The notes beneath the pieces were generated by a model that saw only the letters and a program-made list of their open reading frames with translations, was not told the origin of the DNA and did not search any database. 64,000 nucleotides of DNA, taken from assembly GCA_963789225.1 (NCBI GenBank), contig CAWBKD010000017.1, forward strand, positions 138,912 to 202,911, read 5' to 3'. The translations under genes and the position numbers were made by a program. Of the stretch, positions 8,737 through 17,020 are shown in pieces. Source of the DNA: Palsa-504 sp963789225 (lineage in GTDB: Bacteria > Actinomycetota > Actinomycetes > Streptosporangiales > Streptosporangiaceae). Each line of letters opens with the position of its first letter. Positions within the stretch are counted from its first letter, which is position 1.

Positions 8737-10265
8737 TACGGCAGTTGTAGATCGTGACCTGATTTGGATAGCTGCAGGTCACGGTCGCCTGAGGTAAGCG
8801 AGGCGCGACACTGGCCAGCATGCTGGTAACGGATGGCCGAACATGCGGAAAGTCGGCGCGGCTGCCGTGATCATGCCGGTTTGTGAGACAAGACAATCAG
8901 ACGACAGCCGCTGAGAGCACGGTAGACCATGACGCGCACGCGGATCTCCTCGATGACCTGATGGCACGGGTCGCGCCGTGCTTCGCCCGCCGGGAGACGC
9001 GGCTGACCTGCCGCGACATGGTGAACGGCCTGCTGTGCGAGCTCGATGATTACAACTGCTGGACGCTGGCCGAGGCGGCCGGGCACGCCAGCCCGTACCG
9101 GATGCAGCACCTGCTGTCCCGTGCCCGGGTCGATGACCGGCAGCTGCTAGATGCGGCCGCGGACTGGGCGGCCGCGCACCTGACCGCGGGCCAGGACCAG
9201 GACGATGTGGTGCTGATCGTCGACGAGACCGCTGATGAGAAATCCTCCGCGGATTGCGCCGGGTCGGCCCGGCAGTACAGCGGGACCGTGGGCGGCATCG
9301 CGATGTGCCAGGTCGCGGTCACCCTCACCTGCGCGTCCCCGGCCGGGCACGCCCTGATCGGCCGGGCGCTGTACCTGCCCGCGGACTGGGCCGCCGACGA
9401 GGAGCGCCGCGAGCTGGCCGGGATCCCGGACGAGGTCATGTTCGCCACCAAACCGCAGCTCGCGGGGCATCTGCTGGAGCACGCCCACGACCGGGGCATC
9501 CGCGCCGGGTTCGTCGCCGGCGACGAGGTCTACGGTGGCCTTGACCTGCGCACCAGCATCCGGGACCGCGGCACCGGCTACGTCCTGGCCGTCCGGTCCA
9601 CCTGCATGGTGACCCTGCCCTCCGGCCGGCGCCTCCCCGTGAAAACCGCCGCCAGCCTGGTCAAACCCGGCATGTGGCAGCGGATGCGGACCGGCTCGGC
9701 CACCAAGGGCGCCAAGGACTACCACTGGGCCATGATCCAGATCACGCCCGATGACACCCCCGAGGGCCAGGACCCCGGGCATGCCGTGCTGCTCTTGCGC
9801 AGGCACCGCTACACCGGCACCGTCAGCAGCTTCCTGTGCTGGACGCCGGACCCGGTGCCGCTGGCCAAGCTGATCTCCGTCGCGGTCGCCAGGTGGAGAA
9901 TCGAAGAGGATCACCAGCTATCGAAGCAGGTCAGCGGGCTGGACAGCGGCCAGGTCACCACCTGGACCTCCTGGCACCGCTGGACCGCGATCAGCCTGCT
10001 CGCCTGCGCGTTCCTCGCCGTGGCCGCCGTCTGCCAGCGCGCCGCAGACAGCAGCGCCCGCATGCTGGAACTGATCCCCGTCACCGTGCCTGAACTGCTC
10101 AGACAGCTCCGCGGCACCGTCATCCCCGAACCCCGCCGCGACAAGCCGCACCGCGCCGCCTGGGCACTGTGGCGACGCCGCCACCAGTACGGCGCCCAGC
10201 AAGCCCACCAGCGATGGCACGCCTACGCCGACGAGACGCCACGATAACGAAATACAACTGCCGTG
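8737..10265 (+). mobile_element. IS701-family element, innermost layer of the nest
   Basis: Its 13-bp ends match except for the first base: TACGGCAGTTGTA at 8737 and, on the reverse strand from 10265, CACGGCAGTTGTA. It is flanked by the duplicated target ATAGT (8732-8736 and 10266-10270), of which 4 or 5 bp may be the true duplication. The length is 1529 bp. Its single transposase gene is intact, so it is probably the youngest insertion here. Confidence 0.88.
8883..10247 (+). CDS. IS701-family transposase
   Basis: 454 aa from the GTG at 8883. This DDE transposase catalyses movement of the 1.5-kb element around it. Visible are the first acidic motif VLIVDETADEK with the following SARQYSG, the second region FVAGDEVYGG, and the C-terminal ARWRIEEDHQLSKQ motif carrying the Glu, all typical of the IS701/IS4-like group. 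The reading frame fills the element and shows no stop or frameshift, so it should be active. Confidence 0.9.
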   Translation: MRQDNQTTAAESTVDHDAHADLLDDLMARVAPCFARRETRLTCRDMVNGLLCELDDYNCWTLAEAAGHASPYRMQHLLSRARVDDRQLLDAAADWAAAHLTAGQDQDDVVLIVDETADEKSSADCAGSARQYSGTVGGIAMCQVAVTLTCASPAGHALIGRALYLPADWAADEERRELAGIPDEVMFATKPQLAGHLLEHAHDRGIRAGFVAGDEVYGGLDLRTSIRDRGTGYVLAVRSTCMVTLPSGRRLPVKTAASLVKPGMWQRMRTGSATKGAKDYHWAMIQITPDDTPEGQDPGHAVLLLRRHRYTGTVSSFLCWTPDPVPLAKLISVAVARWRIEEDHQLSKQVSGLDSGQVTTWTSWHRWTAISLLACAFLAVAAVCQRAADSSARMLELIPVTVPELLRQLRGTVIPEPRRDKPHRAAWALWRRRHQYGAQQAHQRWHAYADETPR

Positions 10266-11273
10266 ATAGTGCCCCGGGACCGGAAATCTGAATTCGAGCC
10301 GCAGATCGTGGTGAAAGGGCAGCGGCGCGTCGGCCAGGTCGATGAGATGATCCTGTCGCTTTACGCCCGCGGGATGACCACGCGGGATATTCACGCGCAC
10401 CTGGCGGAAATCTACGGGGTGGAGGTTTCTCCCGCACTGGTGTCGGCGGTGACCGACGTAGTCACTGACGAGATCACGGAATGGCAGAACCGGCCGCTGG
10501 ATGCCTTTTACGCCATTCTTTACATAGACGCTCTCGTGGTCAAGGTCCGGGACGGCGGCGCCGTGGACAACAGGGCCGCCTACCTGGTCACCGGCGTCGA
10601 TGCGGACGGGTTCAAGCACGTGCTGGGCATCTGGCTGGGCACGGCCGAGGGATCGCGGTTCTGGGCGGGCGTGCTCGCCGAGCTCCGCAACCGCGGCATC
10701 AAGGACGTCCTGTTCGTCTGCTGCGACGGGCTCAACGGCCTGCCCGACGCGATCGAGGCGACCTGGCCCAAGGCCAAAGTGCAGACATGCGTTATTCACC
10801 TCATCAGGGCATCAATGAAATACGTTTCCTGGAAAGACCGGAAGAAGGCTGCCGCGGCGATGCGGCCGATTTACACCGCGCTGAACGAGGCCGCCGCGAA
10901 AGCGGCGCTGGAGAACCTGCGCCGCGACTTCGGGAAGAAGAGCCCCGGCCTGGTCGCCGCGTGGGACCGGGCCTGGGACCAGTTCGTCCCGTTCCTTGAA
11001 TTCGACTCCGCTATCAGGAAGGTCATCTACACGACCAACGCCATCGAGTCAGTTAACTTCCAGCTCCGGAAGATCATCAAGAACCGCGGTCATTTCCCCG
11101 GCGACGACGCCGCGATCAAACTGCTTTACCTCGGGATCAGGAATATCACCGGCCGGCATATCGACGGCGACGGGCTGGTCCGCGAGCGAGGGGAACGCGG
11201 AACAGGCACTTACGGCTGGAAAGCAGCCATGAACGCATTCGCCGTCGCATTCGGTGACCGCGTCCCCGTCTGA
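10266..11273 (+). pseudogene. IS256-family transposase, C-terminal piece
   Basis: It continues the frame broken at 8736. The first acidic motif is YIDALVVKVRD, the second is VLFVCCDGLNGLPDAI, and the region CVIHLIRASMKYV follows, then YTTNAIESVNFQLRK with the conserved C-terminal motif of mutator-type transposases. It ends with TGA at 11273, about 80 nt before the element's right end. It has no start of its own that would give a whole protein. Confidence 0.88.
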
Positions 11274-11352
11274 CCTGGCACCGAAAAACTACCCACCAAC
11301 ATAACAAAAGGACAACGACTGCCCCAGCTCACACAAAAGATTTGACAAGCTC

Positions 11353-11710
11353 TGAATGGCGGGCCCGGGGGGACCCGCGGCGGGTCCGCGACCATGACTT
11401 CCCCGACCCCGGCGGCGGCAAGGCGATCCCGTACGGGGTGTATGACATCGGGGATGATTCGGGGTTCGTGAACGTCGGCACCGATCACGACACCGCGCGG
11501 TTCGCCGCGGAATCGGTCCGCCGCTGGTGGCAGGCCATCGGCAAGGACCGCTACCCGCACGCGGCGCGGCTGCTGGTCACCTGCGACGCCGGCGGCTCCA
11601 ACGGGTACCGCACCCGGGCGTGGAAGGCAGAGCTGGCCCGGCTGGCGGCCCAGACCGCGCTGGAGATCACGGTCTGCCATTTCCCGCCCGGCACATCGAA
11701 GTGGAACAAG
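11353..11710 (+). pseudogene. ISAzo13 transposase, middle piece (copy A)
   Basis: This carries the segment from EWRARGDPRR to PPGTSKWNK, including the second catalytic Asp in LLVTCDAGGSNG. It is bounded on the left by the IS256-family right end and on the right by the IS110-family left end, which enters between the Lys and Ile codons of KWNK-IEHRLF. Confidence 0.88.
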
Positions 11711-11926
11711 TGCGCATGACCTGGCGGCCACCCCGGAGTGATGAAATGCCCTCAACGGCTCGCCGGGCGCGGTCGCCGTCTCGACACTGGAGCGCTGACA
11801 GTCCGCAACAAGTTTGGTGCAGGACCCGCGGGACCTGGGATTGTCGCTGCGAGCACGAACCCCAGATTCGGTTAACTACCAGGTCCTCCCCGGTGGGTCG
11901 TCTCGGGAACCCAGCGAGGAGGAGAC
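11711..11926 (+). ncRNA. Candidate bridge RNA region of the IS110 element
   Basis: IS110-group elements are known to express a structured bridge RNA from the non-coding left end, with guide loops matching the target and the element ends. These 216 bp lie between the left junction and the recombinase ATG. They contain AACAAG at 11807-11812 (the left target half), an imperfect hairpin around 11820-11838 (CAGGACC/GGACCTG type arms), CGAGCAC at 11850-11856 (the right target half, ATCGAGCAC), and ACCCCAG at 11859-11865, identical to the last seven bases of the element's right end. Short matches can arise by chance, and the strand rule for the right-target guide is not satisfied by CGAGCAC as written. 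The existence of an RNA is inference. Confidence 0.5.
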
Positions 11927-13162
11927 ATGGAACAGATCCACGACCGGGTAGCAGGCCTGGATGTGCACCGCGACACTGTGGCGGTGTGCGTACGGACCCC
12001 GGGGCCGCGCGGCGGCGTGAACACCGAGAGGGCCCGGTTCGACACGACTGCCGGCGGGCTGGCCGGGCTGGCCCACTGGCTGGCCGAGCGCGAGGTCACC
12101 CTGGCCGCGATGGAGGCGACCGGGGTGTACTGGAAGCCGGTCTACTACGCGCTCGAAGGCCGGTTCGAGCTGTGGCTGTGCAACGCGCATCACGTCAAGA
12201 ACGTCCCGGGCCGCAAAACGGACATGTCCGATGCCGAGTGGCTGGCCGACGTGGCCGCGCACGGCATGGTGCGGCCCAGCTTCGTGCCGCCGCCGCCGAT
12301 CCGCGAGCTGCGGGAGCTGACCCGCTACCGCAAGACCCAGATCGATGTCCGGGCCGCCGAGATCGCCCGGCTGGAGAAGGTGCTCCAGGACGCCGGGATC
12401 AAGCTGACCTCGGTCGCCTCCAAGGTGCTGACCCAGTCCGGGCGGGCGATCATCGAGGCGCTGATCGCCGGGCAGCGCGACCCGCGCGCGCTGGCTGAGC
12501 TGGCCAAGGGCAAGCTGCGCCCGAAGATCCCGCAGCTGACCGCGGCGCTGGCCGGCCATTTCGGCGCGCATCACGCTATCGTCGCGGCCTGCATCCTGGG
12601 TCACCTGGACTTCCTGGACGCGGCGATCGCCCGGCTCGACGAGCAGGTCGCCGCCCGGGTGGCAGAGGGCTACCAGCCGGCCGCCCGGCTGCTGGCGGAT
12701 GTCCCCGGACTGGAGCGGCGGAGCATCGAGGTCATCATCGCCGAGACCGGCGCGGACATGAGCCGGTTCCCCAGCCCGGGACACCTGGCCTCATGGGCGG
12801 GCCTGTGCCCGGGCAATCACGAGTCGGCCGGCAAGCGCCGCCGGGTCGCCACCACGGCGGGCGACCAGTGGCTGCGCCGCACCATGGTTGAGTCGGCCCG
12901 GGCCGCGGCGCGGACCAAGGGCAGCTACTTCGGCGCCCAGTACCGGCAGATAGCCCGCCGCCGGGGACCCAACAAGGCCGCCATCGCGGTCGCGCACAGC
13001 CTCCTCGACGTGACCTGGCACATCCTCACCACCGGTGAGGTATTCACCGACCCCGGCGAGGACTACTTCACCTCCCGCCAGGACAAGGAGCACCAGACCC
13101 GCCGCCTGATAGGCCAGCTGGAGAAACTCGGCTTCACCGTCCAGCTCACCGAAGCCGGGTAA
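11927..13162 (+). CDS. IS110-family DEDD recombinase (transposase), copy 1
   Basis: 411 aa, ATG at 11927 with GAGGAGGAGAC in front. The N-terminal RuvC-like DEDD domain begins VAGLDVHRDTVAV (first Asp) and includes MEATGVYWKPV and the KTDMSDAEWLADV motif. The C-terminal Transposase_20 domain is seen at LLADVPGLERRS and LASWAGLCPGNHESAGKRR, with the nearby Ser region expected for catalysis. The whole protein is identical to that at 61800-63035. It should act on DNA with the guide RNA proposed upstream. Confidence 0.93.
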   Translation: MEQIHDRVAGLDVHRDTVAVCVRTPGPRGGVNTERARFDTTAGGLAGLAHWLAEREVTLAAMEATGVYWKPVYYALEGRFELWLCNAHHVKNVPGRKTDMSDAEWLADVAAHGMVRPSFVPPPPIRELRELTRYRKTQIDVRAAEIARLEKVLQDAGIKLTSVASKVLTQSGRAIIEALIAGQRDPRALAELAKGKLRPKIPQLTAALAGHFGAHHAIVAACILGHLDFLDAAIARLDEQVAARVAEGYQPAARLLADVPGLERRSIEVIIAETGADMSRFPSPGHLASWAGLCPGNHESAGKRRRVATTAGDQWLRRTMVESARAAARTKGSYFGAQYRQIARRRGPNKAAIAVAHSLLDVTWHILTTGEVFTDPGEDYFTSRQDKEHQTRRLIGQLEKLGFTVQLTEAG

Positions 13163-13240
13163 CCGGCCGGCCGCACCCATCCGCCAGGGCTTCGCCCCGG
13201 CGAGCTGCCGCGCGCCCCGAAACGCCGCATTTCACCCCAG

Positions 13241-13963
13241 ATCGAGCACCGGCTGTTCTGCCACATCACCCGCACCTGGCGGGGCCGCCCGCTGACCAGC
13301 TACCAGGTCGTGGTGAACACGATCGCCGCGGCCACCACGAGCACCGGGCTGACCGTCACCGCCGTCCTGGACACCGGCCGCTACCCCTGCGGCGCCCAGA
13401 TCAGCGACGTGCAGATGAAAGAGCTCGAAGACCGGGTCCTTGCCCGGCACGGCTTCCACGGCGACTGGAACTACACCATCCTCCCGGCCCTCCGGCCCGC
13501 CCCGGACCCGGCCCCCGCGCCCGCCCCGCCCCCGGCCCGCCTGGACCCCGCCCTCCTGGACCAGCCCTCGCTGACCGGGCTGCCGCCCGGCGCAGCCGCC
13601 GCCCTGGCCGCCACCCTGGCCAGCGCGCACGCTGCCCGCCGCGAGATCCGGCTGCACGCCAGACGCGGCGGCCAGGACCGCCAGCGAGCCCCCACCGCCG
13701 GCAACGACTCCCGGCAGAAGGTAACCTTCCCCGGCCACATCCTGGCCGCCATCCTCCACCAGCGGTTCGCCCTGCCCCCCCGCGCGATCGCCGCCCTGTT
13801 CGGCTGCGACCGCACCATCATCAGCCACGAACTGCCCCACACCCGCCAGCTCCTAGCCGACACCGCCACCACCATCCCGCCCGCGCCCGTCACCCTGGCC
13901 ACCTACCAGCACCTACGCGACTACGCCGCCACCGCGGGCATCACCATCCCATCCCCGCCCTGA
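13241..13963 (+). pseudogene. ISAzo13 transposase, C-terminal piece (copy A)
   Basis: The frame resumes at Ile-Glu-His-Arg-Leu-Phe with the third catalytic acidic residue (Glu) two codons after the IS110 junction, then runs through TWRGRPLTSYQVVVNTI to a Pro-rich segment and a C-terminal domain (TFPGHILAAILHQRF, FGCDRTIISHELP). It is clearly diverged from copy B over the same span. Confidence 0.87.
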
Positions 13964-14150
13964 CCGCACACCCCCCCCAGCACGCCACGCTAACAACCCC
14001 CGGCACACCCCAAACTCACCTTAAAAAAGGACGCATCCCTATCGGTAGCAGGGGTCCCCATGGCCCACTAATCGGCCCGCCCGAAACCGGACCGAACCCC
14101 GAAATCGCGGCCTGCCAGCGCCATTTTTACCGTTCCTTTACTATTTAGCC

Positions 14151-14822
14151 ATGACGCGCGTGCTGCTCGCCGAGGATGACACCTCCATCTCCGAGCCCCT
14201 GTCCCGGGCGCTGCGCCGGGAGGGCTACGACGTAGACGTCACGTCGGACGGGCCGGCCACCCTCGACCGGGCCCTCGGCGACGGCATCGACCTGATCCTG
14301 CTCGACATCGGGCTGCCGGAACTGGACGGCCTCGAGGTCTGCCCGCGCGTCCGGGCCGGCGGGCACTCCGTGCCGGTTCTGATCCTCACCGCGCGGGCCG
14401 ACGAGGTGGATACGGTGGTCGGACTGGACGCCGGCGCCGACGACTACGTGACCAAGCCCTTCCGCCTGGCCGAACTCCTGGCCAGGGTCCGGGCCCTGCT
14501 GCGCCGCGGGACGGCCGAGGGCTCCGCGGTCCTCGGCGTCCGGATCGACGCCGACGCCCGCCGGGCCTGGCTCGGCGACACCGAGCTCGACCTGACCACC
14601 AAGGAGTTCGACCTGCTCTGGATCCTGCTCAGGGACGCGGGCAAGGTGGTGACCCGCGAGCAGATCATGCGCGAGGTGTGGGACGCGAAGTGGTGGACCT
14701 CCACCAAGACGCTCGACATGCACATCTCCTGGCTACGCAGAAAGCTCAGCGATGACGCGCACAGCCCCCGATACATCACCACGGTCCGCGGCGTCGGGTT
14801 CCGTTTTGAACGCGGCGACTGA
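14151..14822 (+). CDS. OmpR/PhoB-type response regulator
   Basis: 223 aa. The receiver domain (residues 1-115) has the acidic pair EDD at residues 8-10, the phospho-acceptor Asp in LILLDIGLPELDG, the switch Thr in LILTARAD, and the Lys in DDYVTKPF. The C-terminal winged-helix DNA-binding domain has LTTKEFDLLWILL and TLDMHISWLRRKL. It is 39 bp upstream of a histidine kinase on the same strand, so the two form a two-component system. The ligand and regulon are unknown. The gene begins about 106 bp after the right end of ISAzo13 copy A, so its promoter region may have been altered by the insertion. Confidence 0.95.
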   Translation: MTRVLLAEDDTSISEPLSRALRREGYDVDVTSDGPATLDRALGDGIDLILLDIGLPELDGLEVCPRVRAGGHSVPVLILTARADEVDTVVGLDAGADDYVTKPFRLAELLARVRALLRRGTAEGSAVLGVRIDADARRAWLGDTELDLTTKEFDLLWILLRDAGKVVTREQIMREVWDAKWWTSTKTLDMHISWLRRKLSDDAHSPRYITTVRGVGFRFERGD

Positions 14823-14861
14823 GCCAGCCGGGCCTACGGGCGACCGGGGCTAACAGAAAAG

Positions 14862-15863
14862 ATGCGCAGGAGGCTGTGGTTCTCGATCTTCGCGGTGGCG
14901 ATGGTCGCGGTCCTGGTCCCTGGCGTCCCTGTGCTCGTGGCCTCGGCCAGGCACGACGTCCTGCTGCTCGCCGCCAGCGTCCCACTGCTCGTCGCCACCA
15001 CGGCCCTGGCCGCCTGGCTGGCGGCCGTCCTCGCGACCCGGCTGGCCCGCCCGGTCGAGGAGCTCGCCGACGCGGCCGGGCGGCTCGGCGCCGGGGACCC
15101 GCGCCCGCTCACCCGCCGGTACGGGCTGGCCGACCTGGATCAGGTGGCGGACGGCCTGGACAGCTCGGCCCGGCGCCTGTCCACCCTGCTCGCGGCAGAC
15201 CGCGAGCTGGCCGTGGACGCCTCGCACCAGCTGCGCACGCCGCTGACCGCGCTGTCGATGCGCCTGGAGGAGATGATCGCGGCTGCGGATGACCCGGAGG
15301 TCGTCAGGGAAGAGGGCCGGGCCGCCCTGGCCCAGGCCGAACGCCTGGCGGACGTGGTGAGCCAGCTGCTCAGCCCGGCCCGGGCGACGGCGGCGCACGC
15401 CGCGCTGACCGGGATCGATGAGATCGTCCGACAGCAGGTCAGCGAGTGGGAGCCCGCGTTCAGGCGGGCGCGGCGCAGGCTCGAGGTGATCGGCGTCCGC
15501 GGCCTGCAGGCGCACGTCACTCCCGGAGGGCTGGCCCAGGTGCTCGCCACCCTGATCGACAACGCGCTCATGCACGGCGGGGGCACGGTGACCATCCAGA
15601 CCTCGCAGAGCGCGCGGTCGGTGGTCATCGAGGTCCGGGACGAGGGTAAGGGCGTGCCGACCGACCTGGTGTCCCGCATCTTCGAGCGCAGCGTGAGCGG
15701 GCGCCCGGAGGGCACCGGGCTAGGGCTGGCGCTGGCCCGGACGATGGCGGCCGCCGACGGCGGCCGGGTCGTGCTGGTCAAGGCCAAGCCCGCGACGTTC
15801 GGCGTATTCCTGCCGAGGGATCCGCTGCGTCCGGGCAGCCAGCCCGTTCGCGGCCCTGCGTAA
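14862..15863 (+). CDS. Sensor histidine kinase
   Basis: 333 aa. Two N-terminal transmembrane helices (about residues 6-27 and 33-57) are separated by only a few residues, so there is almost no extracellular sensor loop; an envelope or membrane signal is likely. A HAMP-like linker follows (ATRLARPVEEL), then the dimerisation/phospho-acceptor box DASHQLRTPLTAL with the His near 128. The HATPase domain has the N box TLIDNALMHGGG, G1 box VRDEGKGVP and G2 box GTGLGLALA. It is the partner of the regulator just upstream. Confidence 0.93.
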   Translation: MRRRLWFSIFAVAMVAVLVPGVPVLVASARHDVLLLAASVPLLVATTALAAWLAAVLATRLARPVEELADAAGRLGAGDPRPLTRRYGLADLDQVADGLDSSARRLSTLLAADRELAVDASHQLRTPLTALSMRLEEMIAAADDPEVVREEGRAALAQAERLADVVSQLLSPARATAAHAALTGIDEIVRQQVSEWEPAFRRARRRLEVIGVRGLQAHVTPGGLAQVLATLIDNALMHGGGTVTIQTSQSARSVVIEVRDEGKGVPTDLVSRIFERSVSGRPEGTGLGLALARTMAAADGGRVVLVKAKPATFGVFLPRDPLRPGSQPVRGPA

Positions 15864-15871
15864 ACCCGAAG

Positions 15872-16429
15872 CTAGCGGCGCGGTGCGTCGTAGTCGGCCT
15901 CGGTCAGGACCTCCCAGGGCGGTCCGTAGGTCTGCGACTCGTCCGCGGCAACCGCCACCGTCGCCTCCAGCGCGGGCACCGTGGCCAGGAAGACCCACTT
16001 CTTGTACGCGAAGTACCGGAAGATCGTCCCGAGCCCGGTGCCGATGACGCTGGCCGCGTTGTACGCCAGCGCCGACTTGTAGCCGAGCCCGTAGGTGGTC
16101 AGCGCGATGACCACCTCGGCGATCGCCAGACCGACCACGTTCAGCAGGACGAACAGGGTGCCCTCGCGTAGCAGAGCCTGGTTGACCCGGTGCCTGAAGG
16201 TCCAGAACCTGCTGCCCAGGTAGGTGACCACCGTGGCCACGGTGATGGACAGCGCCTTGGCGCTCAGCGGCCCGATGCCCAGGGCGCCGTGCAGGTACGC
16301 CGCACCGCCGAGGTCGATGACCGCCCCGGTCGCCCCGACCACGCCGAACCTGGCCAGTTCTGGGATCAGGTCGGTGAAACGCTGGCGCAGGTCGGCGAGC
16401 CTGGGCATACGAGACGGTCCTTCCGGCAC
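15872..16429 (-). CDS. GtrA-family membrane protein
   Basis: 185 aa from 16429; an ATG at 16408 is an alternative start. Four hydrophobic segments follow an N-terminal amphipathic stretch: FGVVGATGAVIDLGG, ALSITVATVVTYLGSRFWTF, LFVLLNVVGLAIAEVVIAL and ASVIGTGLGTIFRYFAYKKWVF. The RFWTFRH and FRYFAYKKWVF motifs are characteristic of GtrA proteins, which take part in translocating lipid-linked sugars for cell-wall or surface polysaccharides. It converges on the histidine kinase with 8 bp between stops. Confidence 0.9.
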   Translation of the reverse strand: MPEGPSRMPRLADLRQRFTDLIPELARFGVVGATGAVIDLGGAAYLHGALGIGPLSAKALSITVATVVTYLGSRFWTFRHRVNQALLREGTLFVLLNVVGLAIAEVVIALTTYGLGYKSALAYNAASVIGTGLGTIFRYFAYKKWVFLATVPALEATVAVAADESQTYGPPWEVLTEADYDAPRR

Positions 16430-16434
16430 GACGT

Positions 16435-16446
16435 CAGGTGCACCTG
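16435..16446. promoter_or_regulatory. 12-bp perfect palindrome upstream of the GtrA gene
   Basis: CAGGTGCACCTG is fully self-complementary and lies just upstream of the GtrA start, in the 125 bp before the permease remnant. It has the form of a dimeric repressor operator. No binding protein can be assigned from the sequence. Confidence 0.35.
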
Positions 16447-16554
16447 CGCGTTAACCCCCGAGCAGGTTTCAAGCAAAGACCTGCATATGGTACCGGCTAC
16501 GCTGAGGTGCCGCCTCCCTCTTCCCTTAGGGCACGCTGTGAAACACCTCGGAGT

Positions 16555-16878
16555 TCATGCGTTCAGTTCACGCGGCCAGGTGCGTCTCCCGCCCGGTCCT
16601 GGCGAGCAGGTGCCACCCGAGGTAGACCGCCGCGCCGCCACCCACAGCGACAGGCCGAACGCCGCGACCGCGAGCACCCCGACGAAGATCGTGGCGAACT
16701 CCATGTTCGGCGAGGTCCAGGTCCAGAAGAGCTGCAGCGGCCTGCCATGCCGCTCGTTCAGCGGAATGAACTCCGCGCCGCCGGGCTCGACGGCGATGAC
16801 CGAGGTGCCGTAGCTGCCCTCGCGGACGAGGACACCGGCCGTCGCATCGCGGGTAACATCCTGGTCACGTATGGTCAT
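16555..16878 (-). pseudogene. NCS1-type (purine-cytosine) permease remnant
   Basis: The first ~75 residues match the N-terminus of actinobacterial cytosine/purine permeases: VEPGGAEFIPLNERHG, then LFWTWTSPNMEFATIFVGVL and a hydrophobic segment. After WVAA (near 16640) the frame degenerates. A one-base shift restores AAVYLGWHLLARTGRETHLAA followed by a stop at 16568-16570, which resembles a permease C-terminus. The centre of the protein (about 400 residues and ten helices in a normal permease) is missing, so this is a deletion-plus-frameshift relic. Confidence 0.7.
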
Positions 16879-17020
16879 CTGCGCTCGTCCTTCATGTGGC
16901 CATGATCATAAAACTCTTACCCAGGTAAAAGGCAAGAAAAAAGCCCATTACGCCGAACGGCGGTGGTGAGAGTCCCGGGTCGCGTGCGCCGGTCCGCGGG
17001 GGGTGCGTAGGGTACGGTCC

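Larger units (their letters stand above)
8288..11352 (+). mobile_element. IS256-family element inserted in ISAzo13 copy A, itself interrupted by IS701
   Basis: The inverted repeats of 25 bp are GAGCCTGTTTAATCATTTGT... at 8288 and, from 11352 on the reverse strand, GAGCTTGTCAAATCTTTTGT..., with 21 of 25 bases matching. The flanks TGAAAATGGC (left) and TGAATGGCGG (right) resemble an imperfect 8-bp target duplication; copy B has the uninterrupted sequence GCCGAATGGCGG at this place. The transposase reading frame is split at 8736/10266 by the IS701-family element. Confidence 0.85.
11711..13240 (+). mobile_element. IS110-family element, copy 1 (inside ISAzo13 copy A)
   Basis: The boundaries come from reassembling the interrupted ISAzo13 frame: AACAAG ends at 11710 and ATCGAGC resumes at 13241. 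The dinucleotide AG (CT on the other strand) is found at both junctions, which would fit an IS110 core dinucleotide. There are no terminal inverted repeats, as expected for the family. The layout is 216 bp of left non-coding DNA, the recombinase gene, and 78 bp of right non-coding DNA. The transposase is identical to copy 2 at 61584-63113, and I saw no DNA difference in the parts compared by eye. Confidence 0.88.
7606..14044 (+). mobile_element. ISAzo13-family element, copy A, carrying three nested insertion sequences
   Basis: The terminal inverted repeats of about 31 bp are imperfect: the left end begins CGATAGGGACACGTCC at 7606, and the right end, read from 14044 on the reverse strand, begins CGATAGGGATGCGTCC. 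Both continue through a T6 tract. Removing the inner elements leaves about 1.84 kb, close to copy B without its IS110 (1.83 kb). The transposase is split into three pieces by an IS256-family element (8288-11352) and an IS110-family element (11711-13240). No clear target-site duplication is visible. Copy A cannot make its own transposase. Confidence 0.88.

Noticed and set aside
7606..14044. Composite transposon carrying passenger genes
   Set aside because: Everything between the ISAzo13 ends is other insertion sequences. There is no passenger gene, and each inner element has its own ends.
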